64,000 nt of DNA from positions 1,984,001 through 2,048,000 of the forward strand of contig CP070276.1 of assembly GCA_016916535.1 (NCBI GenBank). Reading direction: 5' to 3'. The notes under the pieces were generated by a model. It ran no database searches. It worked only from the letters and a program-made list of their open reading frames with translations, and had not been told where the DNA came from. Origin of the DNA: Dysgonomonadaceae bacterium zrk40. GTDB taxonomy: Bacteria > Bacteroidota > Bacteroidia > Bacteroidales > Dysgonomonadaceae. Position numbers and translations under genes: made by a program. This document shows positions 42,291 through 51,246 of this stretch, in pieces. Position 1 is the stretch's first letter; each line of letters begins with the position of its first letter.

Positions 42291-42337
42291 AGCTTCCCAA
42301 GCTGAGGGTCGCGAGTTCGAATCTCGTTTGCCGCTCC
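42291..42337 (+). other. tRNA-Gly(CCC) 3' fragment, probable attachment site (right end of element)
   Basis: AGCTTCCCAAGCT gives an anticodon loop with CCC. It is followed by a variable loop, the T arm GCGAG-TTCGAAT-CTCGT, the acceptor 3' strand TTGCCGC and TCC. The 5' half (expected GCGGCAA start and D arm) is absent; upstream is AT-rich element DNA. This is the duplicated att core left when an element integrates into a tRNA 3' end. The intact tRNA should lie at the other end, outside the window. A normal tRNA terminator follows at 42347. Confidence 0.8.
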
Positions 42338-42346
42338 CTCAACATC

Positions 42347-42380
42347 AAGCACTTATCGGTTAATACCGGTAGGTGCTTCT
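42347..42380 (+). terminator. Native terminator of the tRNA-Gly locus
   Basis: AAGCACTTATCGGT (42347-42360) pairs with ACCGGTAGGTGCTT (42365-42378) with a few G-U or mismatch positions, followed by CTTTCTTT. It lies directly after the tRNA fragment and belongs to the chromosome side of the junction. Confidence 0.65.
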
Positions 42381-42442
42381 TTCTTTGGTGCCTTTCGCGT
42401 CACATCGGCTGGACATGGGCGCCTGCCTCTCCATAAAAATTT

Positions 42443-42497
42443 GGAGGGGCTTTGGAGGGGCTTTGGAGGGGCATGGGAGGGGCATGGGAGAGGCATA
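42443..42497. repeat. Five tandem 11-bp G-rich units
   Basis: GGAGGGGCTTT occurs twice, then GGAGGGGCATG twice, and last GGAGAGGCATA. The runs of four G could form a G-quadruplex. The repeat is in the gap between the tRNA terminator and the DUF3137 gene. No coding sense is apparent. Confidence 0.75.
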
Positions 42498-42544
42498 AGC
42501 CCTGTACCTGCGAATGAATCTTTGTCTTGACTTGAAACAGGTTC

Positions 42545-43558
42545 TCACTGTTTACTCCAGATGCGGGTGTTGAGGTTCAGTTCTGTCACGATGGCAATGG
42601 CCATCTCCAGGTCAAGGAAATACTCTGTTGTCTTATCTTCTGAGAGTATCGACGAGTAATAACGGGGTTCAAAGAGTGGTTTCCGGTAGGGAATGGCGAT
42701 ATAGAGGGAAGATTTCACAAAGGAGACCTGCATCTTCTTTCCTGTGCGTTGTTTAAAATCGAGGAGGCGCCTCATCAGACTGGCAGAAAGGATGTAGCGG
42801 GCCTCCACCTGATCTATGCCATACACCACGAACTCCTTTTCAAATTCAGGATCCTCAAGGCGGATCAGTTCACCGAAGCGGTTTTTTGAACTGTGAAATA
42901 GTTTTCCTGCCCGTCCGAACAGTTTCTCAGCCCTATCGGGTAAAACATAATATTCCCCTTTGAAATGCTTGTTGAAATCGGCTTTGAAAAACAACCCACC
43001 GAAGAGTGGGATCCATCTCTCCGATTTGCCATCTTCGTCGTCACTCACTACCGTTTTGTATTGGGCATGTATCTCGGAAAAAGCGATTTCTGTCTTATCA
43101 ATTTTGCCACTCACGCAGTCGTCTCCGCTGTAGCGGTCGGGTTTCGGATAGAACAATCCGGAAGCGATGAACTCTCGCTGGGGGACATGGTTCTCGGCTT
43201 CGTAGAGCAGACTCTCGTCAATGAACTGTACAATTGAGCTGATGATGTCGTTCTTGTAGCGGCTGACAAATTTCTTTCTGTTTGCATGAATAAGGCCAAA
43301 GTAATAGAAGAGAGAGAGAATGACAACAATTACTGTTAGAATGATTGGTACGTTGGCCTTGCTTTCGGTGAACCAGACACCGTAAATCATCCTGTTCACA
43401 ACAAACCCAATCACGAAGAGAAGAGCAAGGATAAGGATGTATAGAAGGGTGATACGGATGTTTTTGGCGCGTGTCTGGCGTCGGAACTTATTCAGATCCA
43501 ATAGTGACGGCTGAAGCGTTGTCCTGTAAAATGATCTGAATTCGTTTTCGGTTTTCAT
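42545..43558 (-). CDS. DUF3137 family membrane protein
   Basis: A 337-residue protein with two adjacent transmembrane helices at about residues 35-90, followed by a cytoplasmic DUF3137-type domain (SGLFYPKPDRYSGDDCVSG; FFKADFNKHFKGEYYVLP; DPEFEKEFVVYGIDQVEARYI). DUF3137 genes are regularly found beside lemA, as here, where the two overlap by 4 bp. Function is unknown. It is the last gene of a three-gene minus-strand operon. Confidence 0.85.
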   Translation of the reverse strand: MKTENEFRSFYRTTLQPSLLDLNKFRRQTRAKNIRITLLYILILALLFVIGFVVNRMIYGVWFTESKANVPIILTVIVVILSLFYYFGLIHANRKKFVSRYKNDIISSIVQFIDESLLYEAENHVPQREFIASGLFYPKPDRYSGDDCVSGKIDKTEIAFSEIHAQYKTVVSDDEDGKSERWIPLFGGLFFKADFNKHFKGEYYVLPDRAEKLFGRAGKLFHSSKNRFGELIRLEDPEFEKEFVVYGIDQVEARYILSASLMRRLLDFKQRTGKKMQVSFVKSSLYIAIPYRKPLFEPRYYSSILSEDKTTEYFLDLEMAIAIVTELNLNTRIWSKQ

Positions 43559-44133
43559 CGACGTGAGTTAAACAGAGAATTGACATCGATGTTGTTTCTT
43601 TCAGTATCGGGTGTTTCCAGATATGGCTTGGGGCTGACCCCCCGGATGGAGGCAATCAAACTCGACGGGAACAACTGAACGCCGTTGTTGAATGCGAGTA
43701 CTGAAGCGTTGTATGCCCGTCTGGCAGCTGAGATCTGTTCTTCCACCTCGTTGAGTGATGCCTGCAACTGTAGGATGTTCGTGTTCGATTTCAGGTCCGG
43801 ATAGTTCTCCATCGCCACGTTCACAGAACGCATGGCACGGTTCATCCTGTTGTTGATCTCGATCACCTCATCACTGCTCAAGCCGGATTTCATGGCCTCG
43901 CTCCGCAGTGCGGTGATCTCGGTAAGAACGCTTTTCTCGTGTCCCATATATTGTTGCACCGCAGCAACCAGGTTTGGAATCAGGTCGAATCGTTTTTTGA
44001 GGTAGGCATCGAGGCTTGCGAATGCATTATCGGCCTGATTACGCCGGAAAGTAAGTCTGTTGGAGAGGATGACATACAGGAGCAGCAGGAAAACAAGAGG
44101 TGCTGCAATGAGAATGATGGTGAATGTTTCCAT
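43555..44133 (-). CDS. lemA: LemA family protein
   Basis: A 192-residue protein: N-terminal membrane helix (residues 5-25), then the LemA helical bundle with RRNQADNAFASLDAYLKKRF, DLIPNLVAAVQQYMGHEKSV, and NMNRAMRSVNVAMENYPDLKSN-type helices, ending ASIRGVSPKPYLETPD. LemA proteins are widespread and poorly understood envelope proteins. It begins 30 bp after the stop of the 1170-residue secreted protein and overlaps the DUF3137 gene by 4 bp. Confidence 0.9.
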   Translation of the reverse strand: METFTIILIAAPLVFLLLLYVILSNRLTFRRNQADNAFASLDAYLKKRFDLIPNLVAAVQQYMGHEKSVLTEITALRSEAMKSGLSSDEVIEINNRMNRAMRSVNVAMENYPDLKSNTNILQLQASLNEVEEQISAARRAYNASVLAFNNGVQLFPSSLIASIRGVSPKPYLETPDTERNNIDVNSLFNSRR

Positions 44134-44163
44134 GATCGTAATAGTTGTAATTGAAAATGTTTA

Positions 44164-47100
44164 TCACATCTTAAGCTGTGTCGCTTGGTTGAAACCGAAC
44201 CGGTTTATCAGGTCGTTCACCACCTGAATCGCATCCCTGCCCCCTGTAGCGTGTGATATCTCACGGTTCAGCCGGATGATCTCACTGGGATCGTTTGTCT
44301 GTGTGCCAATATTTTTCAATTTCGCACCAAGTTCTTTCCAGTAATTGATGTCGGCTTCTGTCTGCAGGTATTCACTGCTACCCGGTTTTGCTTTTGCCAG
44401 ATCCTGTTCCAGTTTCTTCATCAGCATGTTGTCGATCTCCTTGCTCGCCTCCCTGCATTTGGCCTGCATCTTGGAGGTGTTGCTCAGCATCGGATTCTTT
44501 TCGATGGAGTTCACTTTCACATCCAGCACCTTTCCGATGCTGGCCACATCCTTGGGGGCCAGTTGCGAGAAATCCACATCTTCGTTTAACAGTTCGGGCG
44601 TGGAAAACGCTTCGGCATGCATCGATGTGGTGAGGTTCATCTCCGATTGTTTGGCGCTGATGTGAAACATCTCGAAGTAGTCCTGATTCATGGCTTGTTG
44701 TGCATCCTGCATGAACTCCCTGGCGTCAACCCTTTTCCCGTTTTTGATGAAAAAGGAGGGCTCACTTCCAGTGGTGGCTGAGACAGGTGCCAGGTCCAGG
44801 TCCATGCTCGAAGTGCCGCCGCTGGAGGCATTCCTGAACTGCCTGAACCGGATATCAGACATATCGTAGCCTTTGCTCCTCAACGACTCCGCCATCTTCG
44901 GTATCATTTCATTGTAATTTTCCTGCACACTCCGGTCGAAACTGATCCTCAGTTTTCGATCCGCCTTGTACTTGAAAAACCACTTGGCGTGATAGTCGGC
45001 ATTCATAGAGGCAGCCAGTTGGTTCAACTCATTTTTAACTGACCCAATTTGGGTTGCGTTTGCCACTTCGTCCATTTGCAGGATAATCAGTTCATCATTT
45101 AATCGGTTGAACGATTTCACGGCATCCTCCGCTTCCAGCTTGCTGCGTGTGGTTCGTATCTGGTCAGTTAATTCCCGGGACCGTTGTGCAGGGGTTTTCA
45201 CCAGGGGCCTGAAGAGGCGGCTTTCATTGCCGAAGAGAGCAGTAGCCCCTTTCGATACTACAGAGACACCCACTTCAAACACTTTCCCGACAATATATTC
45301 GGTCCCGGCGTTTTTTGCACCCACCCAGATCTGAGAGGAGGTGGTGGCACCCTTCTTTTGTCCTGCCTCGTAATAACCATTCACAAATGCGGCCACACCA
45401 CCGGTTACGGGCGACCATGCACCGGCAGCCTGTATGACACCTTCTTTGGGCCCTCCCCCAAGATAGCCCGTTACACCACCGTAGACGGCGCCCAATGCTT
45501 TTGTGCCATAAATGGTTGCCGCAGCTTCGGCACCATAAGCACCTGCCAGGGCACTCGATCCCAACCCGACGCTAATGGCACCGGCTGCAACAATCGTTGA
45601 CTGTGCCCAAAACTCGTTCTCTTCCGAGTTGACGATGGCCTCCGTCGCTACCGCATGATCATACTCCCCGTAACCCTGCAACTGCTTGTTCAAAGCCAAC
45701 GCCAGTGAACGTGCCTTCTCCACGTCACCCGATACCAATGCATCCCCGTCGATCACACTTTCTGCCAGCTTGCGGGCGGTCTCGCGCTGGTCCCAGGGGA
45801 GGCGCTTGATTTGATGGTCAACGATGTATGCCGCTCTCCGTGTGGCATCACGACGGGCTGCATCAATGTGCATGTCATGAATCATCTTGTTCCGCGCATA
45901 GTCAGCGAACATGGTGCGCGTTTGAACCAGTTCACCCGTCTGAAGGGTAGCCACAGCATCTTCTTCACTCTGCATGGTGGACTGCAGTCCCATGATCCGC
46001 ATATCGATATCGGCCATCTCTTTCCTCAGGCTTGTGGCTTCCTGTGTGTTTCTTGCCTGCGAAAGCCTTTCGGAGGCACGTTGCTTGTATTCCCGTTCGC
46101 GCTCTATCTGCTCACGGATGGAGTTGATGATTTCCCTGCGGGATGCGATGGACTCCTCCCTCGACTGCTTCTCTAGAGCCAGTGAGTCCTCCATTCTTTT
46201 GTTTCGTGTAGAGCGTTCTTCGGCTTCTTTTGCCAGTTGGTTGTTCTTCTCCTCCTCACGGCGTTCCTTTCTCGATTTCTTTTTGGCTGCCATGTCGGCC
46301 ATGATGTTCGCTCTCAGGGCTTCTTCAAAATCAACGATGGCATCGTTGGGTATCACGCCGTTTTCTGCGAAGGCATATTGGCTCCAGCGATTTTCTGCCG
46401 TCCATTCAATGGCCGTTTTAAAGAAGAAACCACTCCGCATGATGCGTGTTCCATAGTTGTTGCATGCAGCTCGGTAGGCTTCCTTGTTGGCCACCAGACC
46501 GGGGTTCTCAAGGTCGGACTCGGTCACCGCCGAATATTCGCGCAACCGGAAATAGTCGAAAGTGAGCTTTGAAATCAGCATCACCGTTACTTTTGGAAAA
46601 TAGGAGACGAAGGTCCCGTCGGAGGTGATGTCGGGCATTTGGTCATTGTTTGACGGCAGATCCAGCTGTTCCACCTTGACACTCGACAGACAAGCTTCGT
46701 CTGTCTCCATCTCCTCATCACTGCAGGGGTCCGATTCGACAAGCTGAATGGCATAGTAGGTATCTTTCCCGTTAACTTTTGTCTTGAACAGATACCGGAT
46801 CAAGGTTTCTTTCAACTCATCCAGCCCAGCTGCCTGATAGGGACTTTCGCGGGTTCCTATCCAGCTTTCCCCTAAGTCGATTTCCTCTTCTTCCTGTTGA
46901 AACACTCGCCTGTAACGGTTGTAAGCCTCACATTTGGCATCGTTGGGGTTGGGAGGATTGCCCAGCTGCTGGATGCGATCAGCCAGTACCTGCATTGCTG
47001 CATTGAGCGACTCCATACCCGTGGTGTGTAATTTCGCCTCGAAGAGCGCTGCATGAAAAGCCTCCTGGTCGTCCCAATCCACAGCCGTGGCGGCATCCAG

Positions 47101-47676
47101 CATAACCATCTGGACCGCTGCGAAGGTACGCAGGTAAGATTCACGTGCTGCCAGAAACTGGCTGATCAGGGGATTCAACCGATTCAGGTAGTCGATGATC
47201 TCCTGTGTAGGATAATTGAACAGTGGCGCCCATGTTTGCTCAAACTGCCGTCCTTCCTCTTCCGGCATCGGGCCGTATATCAGTCGCATACCCTCAAAAG
47301 CAACCGTTACGGCAGCTTTGTAGTCGAACGCAGACAAGTGGGTGATGGAGGACAACGGCTCAGGAATTATCGGTTCAACATCACCCAACGGCTTGATTAC
47401 ATCAAGGCCCGTTTCCTCCCAGGGCATCCCGCTGGTGACCAGGTTGGCTGGAGCACAGGGATTGGCAGCGGTAAATGTTACTTTGGGGATATCCTTCAGG
47501 TCATGCAAGGGAGGAGTCTTGACTGTCTCTTTTTTCCCTTTCTTCTTCTCTTTTTTTTGCAAACTGGTGTTGGGATGAACCTCCATGTTCCTGTGCTCAT
47601 TCAGACCTGCAAGCATCTCAGCAGGAAGGCTTCCTATTGCAATACTGATGAGGATAAAAAGGATTGTCTTTTTCAT
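44164..47676 (-). CDS. 1170-residue secreted protein, coiled coil plus glycine-zipper region
   Basis: Family not recognised. A signal peptide is at residues 1-23. A Lys-rich linker (QKKEKKKGKKE) leads to a globular region to about 460, where Cys pairs occur (SDPCSDEEMETDEACLSS). A highly charged coiled coil spans about 465-600. A Gly/Ala-rich hydrophobic stretch at about 690-800 (VAAGAISVGLGSSALAGAYG; VTGGVAAFVNGYYEAG) is like the membrane or translocation segment of polymorphic-toxin proteins. The C-terminal ~350 residues are helical. It heads an operon with lemA and a DUF3137 gene. A toxin or envelope-structure role is speculation. Confidence 0.7.
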   Translation of the reverse strand: MKKTILFILISIAIGSLPAEMLAGLNEHRNMEVHPNTSLQKKEKKKGKKETVKTPPLHDLKDIPKVTFTAANPCAPANLVTSGMPWEETGLDVIKPLGDVEPIIPEPLSSITHLSAFDYKAAVTVAFEGMRLIYGPMPEEEGRQFEQTWAPLFNYPTQEIIDYLNRLNPLISQFLAARESYLRTFAAVQMVMLDAATAVDWDDQEAFHAALFEAKLHTTGMESLNAAMQVLADRIQQLGNPPNPNDAKCEAYNRYRRVFQQEEEEIDLGESWIGTRESPYQAAGLDELKETLIRYLFKTKVNGKDTYYAIQLVESDPCSDEEMETDEACLSSVKVEQLDLPSNNDQMPDITSDGTFVSYFPKVTVMLISKLTFDYFRLREYSAVTESDLENPGLVANKEAYRAACNNYGTRIMRSGFFFKTAIEWTAENRWSQYAFAENGVIPNDAIVDFEEALRANIMADMAAKKKSRKERREEEKNNQLAKEAEERSTRNKRMEDSLALEKQSREESIASRREIINSIREQIEREREYKQRASERLSQARNTQEATSLRKEMADIDMRIMGLQSTMQSEEDAVATLQTGELVQTRTMFADYARNKMIHDMHIDAARRDATRRAAYIVDHQIKRLPWDQRETARKLAESVIDGDALVSGDVEKARSLALALNKQLQGYGEYDHAVATEAIVNSEENEFWAQSTIVAAGAISVGLGSSALAGAYGAEAAATIYGTKALGAVYGGVTGYLGGGPKEGVIQAAGAWSPVTGGVAAFVNGYYEAGQKKGATTSSQIWVGAKNAGTEYIVGKVFEVGVSVVSKGATALFGNESRLFRPLVKTPAQRSRELTDQIRTTRSKLEAEDAVKSFNRLNDELIILQMDEVANATQIGSVKNELNQLAASMNADYHAKWFFKYKADRKLRISFDRSVQENYNEMIPKMAESLRSKGYDMSDIRFRQFRNASSGGTSSMDLDLAPVSATTGSEPSFFIKNGKRVDAREFMQDAQQAMNQDYFEMFHISAKQSEMNLTTSMHAEAFSTPELLNEDVDFSQLAPKDVASIGKVLDVKVNSIEKNPMLSNTSKMQAKCREASKEIDNMLMKKLEQDLAKAKPGSSEYLQTEADINYWKELGAKLKNIGTQTNDPSEIIRLNREISHATGGRDAIQVVNDLINRFGFNQATQLKM

Positions 47677-47721
47677 AGTATGAATCGTTGGTGTTTTACC
47701 ATATCACATTACAACAACAGA

Positions 47722-47729
47722 CAAATGTA
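47722..47729 (-). promoter_or_regulatory. Predicted -7 box of the giant-protein/lemA operon
   Basis: On the minus strand this reads TACATTTG (TAnnTTTG), 46 bases before the start codon at 47676. Confidence 0.4.
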
Positions 47730-47810
47730 TTCACAAATATTATTAATTTTTTACTGAAACATAAAAATAAATTCACAAAACATAAATTTTTTTTTACGCG
47801 CATATAAATA

Positions 47811-47818
47811 TATCTTTG
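47811..47818 (+). promoter_or_regulatory. Predicted -7 box of the GH9 gene
   Basis: TATCTTTG matches TAnnTTTG, 63 bases upstream of the start codon at 47881. The -33 region is a T-run without a distinct TTG. Confidence 0.45.
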
Positions 47819-47880
47819 TCACCGGGTCTGATGACTCATCCATGAGATCTTACGTACCAATACAACACAAGGGATAGACC

Positions 47881-50400
47881 ATGAACAAAACAATTTTTTT
47901 CTTTCTGACAGGAATTTGCAGCCTGATGATCTTCCCCTCGCTGAGAGCGCAGGAGTTTCAATTAGGGAAATCCGGATATTTCCAAAACAAAGGGGTCGAG
48001 GTGATGGCTTACGACGATATCTACCCCGAGGGACACCAGGGTGGGGTGTCGCTCATCATGCATGGCAACCGGGTGGCTACCAACGGTGACATCCGCCTGG
48101 AGCCGACGCCGGGGCAATGGCAGCCCGTTCCCAAACAAAACAGACGGGATGCTGATATCGATGCCAACAGCATCACAGCCCATCTCACCTTTCCCGATTC
48201 TGCCCGTCATATGACAGGCTTCAATCCGATGATATATCCCGATTTCATGTTCCACTACAAGGTGAGCGTACGGGGTGACGGAGCAGCAGTAGTGGTCACC
48301 GTAGACCTGGACCGGCCTGTTCCCGAGAAGTTCCTCGGCAAGGTGGGGTTCAACCTGGAGCTCTTTCCCGGCACGCTCTTCGGGAAGCCATGGATCATGG
48401 ACGGGCAGAGCGGCTTCTTCCCCCAGCAGCCCAACGGTCCCACGCTGCAGGAACCATCAAACCATCCCCATCAGGGCGATTACAACCCCGGCGGAAAAGC
48501 TTCGGTGGCGCAGCTGAGCGGTACAGGCTACAGTCCCATCATCGCCGATGATATTGTCTCGGAGCCCTATGCCGTGGGAAAGCGATTCACGGTGCGCCCC
48601 GATGATCCCTACAACCGATTCACCATCGAGTCGAAGGGCACAAACCTGAAACTGTACGATGGTCGTATGAACCACAACAACGGCTGGTTCGTGCTCCGAA
48701 GTGAGGTCCCTGCCAGAAAGACCGATGGTGCCATTGAGTGGGTGATCACACCCAATGTGGTGGAGGAGTGGCTCTACCGACCGGTGATACAGACCTCGCA
48801 GGTGGGGTACCACCCCGCTCAGCCCAAGGTTGCAGTGATTGAGCTGGACAACAGGGAAACGAAGCGCCTCCAGGCGGTGCTCTATCGGATCACGGAAGAG
48901 GGCAGGCAGGAGGTCGCGGCTGCACCTGCCTCAGAGTGGGGCAAATTTTTGCGATACAACTACCTCAAGTTCGATTTCTCGGAAGTGAAAGAGGAGGGCC
49001 TTTATCAGGTGGGTTACGGAGATTCACGTTCTTCGGTGTTCCGCATAGCGGGTGATGTTTACGATCGAGGCGTCTGGCAGCCGGTGCTGGAGTATTTCCT
49101 GCCTGTGCAGATGTGCCACCTGCGGGTGAATGAGAAATATCGTGTGTGGCATGATTTCTGTCACATGGATGACGCCCGTATGGCTCCCGTCGACTTCAAC
49201 CACATCGACGGCTATGTGCAGGGTCCCTCTACCCTTACGAAGTTCAACCCTGGTGATCAGGTGGCGGGATTGAATGTCGGTGGCTGGCACGACGCGGGGG
49301 ACTTCGACCTGCGCGTGGAGTCGCAGGCGGGTGAGACCTATATCCTGGCATTGGCCTATGAAGCATTCGGCAAGCAGTATGATGCCACCGCCATTGACCA
49401 GAGCTCACGAGTGGTTGAGATCCATCAGCCGGATGGAAAACCTGACATGCTGCAGCAGATTGAGCATGGTGCGTTGAGTGTGGTGGGCGGATACCGCGCC
49501 CTGGGCCGATTGTATCGCGGCATCATCTGCAATGACCTCCGACAATATGTCATGCTGGGTGATGCGGGTGCGATGACCGACAACAACCCCGGGAACGGAG
49601 ACGATCGTTGGGTCTTCACAGAGGAGAACCCCACCCGTGAGTTGACCACTGCCGCTCAGCTGGCCGCCACCTCACGTGTGTTGAAAGGTTTTAACGATAC
49701 GCTGAGTGTCCAGGCTCTGGAGGTTGCCCGCGAACTGTTCGACAGGACGCCTGTGGCAGCACCATCGAAAGCATCGAAACTGCACGCCGCAACGGAACTC
49801 TACCTGACCACCGATGAAGAGCAATACAGGAACGTTCTTTTGCAGGAGCGTGAATTTATAGCGGATAACATTGAACGTGTGGGCTGGTTCGTGGGTCGTG
49901 CCGAGCAGAAGATGAACGATGCCCGGTTCTCCAAAGCGGTCCGAGATGCCCTGCTGGGCTTTCGCGATCAGCTGGAGGAACAGGGCGCAGAAACACCTTA
50001 CGGCGTTCCTTATCGGCCCAATATCTGGGGTGCCGGCTGGGATATACAGCGTTTTGGTTACAACCACTACTTCCTTCACACCGCCTATCCCGACATCTTC
50101 GGTCCGGAGTTCATCTACAACGCCCTTAACTTCATTCTGGGATGTCACCCCGGTTCCAACACTGCGTCGTTTGCCTCAGGAGTGGGTGCCCGGTCGGCCA
50201 CGGTGGGGTATGGGTTGAATCGAGCGGACTGGTCCTATATCCCCGGGGGAGTGGTTTCCGGTACGGCGCTAATCCGTCCCGACTTTCCCGAACTGCTGGA
50301 GTTCCCCTTCCTGTGGCAGCAGGTGGAATATGTGATGGGCGGAGGCTCCTCCCACTACATGTTCCTGGTGCTGGCAGCACAGCAACTATTGTCTGAATAA
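47881..50400 (+). CDS. Secreted GH9 family glycoside hydrolase (endoglucanase-like)
   Basis: An 839-residue exported enzyme with a signal peptide (ending SLRAQEF, about residue 24). Residues about 25-295 form an extra N-terminal beta-domain I do not recognise. An Ig-like CelD_N domain follows (about 298-395; RPVIQTSQVGYHPAQPKVAV). The GH9 (alpha/alpha)6 barrel shows NVGGWHDAGDFDLRVES (about 462-478), where the two Asp are the catalytic base pair of the family. GARSATVGYGLNRADW and WQQVEYVMGGGSSHYMF lie near the end, the Glu at about 816 being the likely acid. GH9 enzymes cleave beta-1,4-glucans or related chains inverting. It is a lone plus-strand gene with its own promoter box. Confidence 0.9.
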   Translation: MNKTIFFFLTGICSLMIFPSLRAQEFQLGKSGYFQNKGVEVMAYDDIYPEGHQGGVSLIMHGNRVATNGDIRLEPTPGQWQPVPKQNRRDADIDANSITAHLTFPDSARHMTGFNPMIYPDFMFHYKVSVRGDGAAVVVTVDLDRPVPEKFLGKVGFNLELFPGTLFGKPWIMDGQSGFFPQQPNGPTLQEPSNHPHQGDYNPGGKASVAQLSGTGYSPIIADDIVSEPYAVGKRFTVRPDDPYNRFTIESKGTNLKLYDGRMNHNNGWFVLRSEVPARKTDGAIEWVITPNVVEEWLYRPVIQTSQVGYHPAQPKVAVIELDNRETKRLQAVLYRITEEGRQEVAAAPASEWGKFLRYNYLKFDFSEVKEEGLYQVGYGDSRSSVFRIAGDVYDRGVWQPVLEYFLPVQMCHLRVNEKYRVWHDFCHMDDARMAPVDFNHIDGYVQGPSTLTKFNPGDQVAGLNVGGWHDAGDFDLRVESQAGETYILALAYEAFGKQYDATAIDQSSRVVEIHQPDGKPDMLQQIEHGALSVVGGYRALGRLYRGIICNDLRQYVMLGDAGAMTDNNPGNGDDRWVFTEENPTRELTTAAQLAATSRVLKGFNDTLSVQALEVARELFDRTPVAAPSKASKLHAATELYLTTDEEQYRNVLLQEREFIADNIERVGWFVGRAEQKMNDARFSKAVRDALLGFRDQLEEQGAETPYGVPYRPNIWGAGWDIQRFGYNHYFLHTAYPDIFGPEFIYNALNFILGCHPGSNTASFASGVGARSATVGYGLNRADWSYIPGGVVSGTALIRPDFPELLEFPFLWQQVEYVMGGGSSHYMFLVLAAQQLLSE

Positions 50401-50455
50401 CATTACTGAAGAGCTGTCGCTGAGTAGAGACAGCGCAGGGAATCTGTACTCCAAT

Positions 50456-51238
50456 TCAGAGTGCATAGATTTTCCCCTCTTCGGTTTTTGTCCAGGTATC
50501 AAATCCCATTTCACTCCATGGCAGGTTTATGTCAAAATTATAGGGCCAGGGGTAATGCGGCCTTTTCTCTTCCTTCGACCAGAGGTGGGTCACTTTCCCT
50601 ATGCGTATCGCAGGATTCCCTGCATGGAACTCAAAATCGGGCACATTTTTGTTGATAAGCGACTTGGCCCCGATCAGACAATGCTTCCCAATGGTCAATC
50701 CGGGTAAGATGATTGAGCCTGCAGCTATTTGTGAAAAATGACCCACGGTTGTGCCCATCAGATGATTGGAAGGGGGCAGGGGGTCATTGGTGAAAACGAC
50801 GATGGGGTAGATGAAGACGAAGCTTCCGAAGAGGCACTTGCTTGCAATCTGCACGTGACTGTTCAAACGACAATAGTCCCCAAATGTCACATCACCCTGC
50901 ACATCACTGAAGGTCCCCACCGAGCAGTGTTTCCCGAAAACCGATTTCTCTCTGATGGAAACCATGTTGCCGGTGGTGAAGTACTCCCCAAAGAGGCTCC
51001 CCGAATAGATATCTGAACCGCTTCTGATAAGCGAATAGGGGCCAATCTCTGTTCTGGGATTCACGTAGCTCTCATTTTTGTAGAAATGGACATTCGGCTC
51101 ACCAATGATACAGTTATCCCCGATGATGGCATGATCCATGATCTCAACATGATCATGAATAATGGTGTTTCTCCCTATCTGCACATGGTTTCCAATGATT
51201 GCAGATTTGCTGATAGCAATGTTCCTGTTCATACGCAC
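50456..51238 (-). CDS. Left-handed beta-helix (hexapeptide) acyltransferase
   Basis: A 260-residue protein made of isoleucine-patch hexapeptide repeats (KSAIIGNHVQIGRNTIIHDH; AAGSIILPGLTIGKHCLIGA) from the N-terminus to about residue 215, then a short C-terminal tail. It belongs to the LbH transferases that acylate sugars or amino sugars, but lacks features to name LpxA, LpxD or NeuD specifically. It closes the acp-asnB-nadE-ligase run, 8 bp after the ligase gene, and may transfer the carrier-bound group onto a sugar. A GCTGTC/GACAGC hairpin at about 50413-50434 separates it from the convergent GH9 gene. Confidence 0.75.
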   Translation of the reverse strand: MRMNRNIAISKSAIIGNHVQIGRNTIIHDHVEIMDHAIIGDNCIIGEPNVHFYKNESYVNPRTEIGPYSLIRSGSDIYSGSLFGEYFTTGNMVSIREKSVFGKHCSVGTFSDVQGDVTFGDYCRLNSHVQIASKCLFGSFVFIYPIVVFTNDPLPPSNHLMGTTVGHFSQIAAGSIILPGLTIGKHCLIGAKSLINKNVPDFEFHAGNPAIRIGKVTHLWSKEEKRPHYPWPYNFDINLPWSEMGFDTWTKTEEGKIYAL

Positions 51239-51246
51239 ATCGTTTT

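Noticed and set aside
1-42337. Calling the element an integrative conjugative element
   Set aside because: No relaxase, coupling protein or transfer genes are visible in the window, so only 'integrated element' can be supported.
42133-42348. A 71-codon minus-strand frame across the tRNA fragment
   Set aside because: It is the antisense translation of the tRNA 3' half plus AT-rich DNA, a common annotation artefact.
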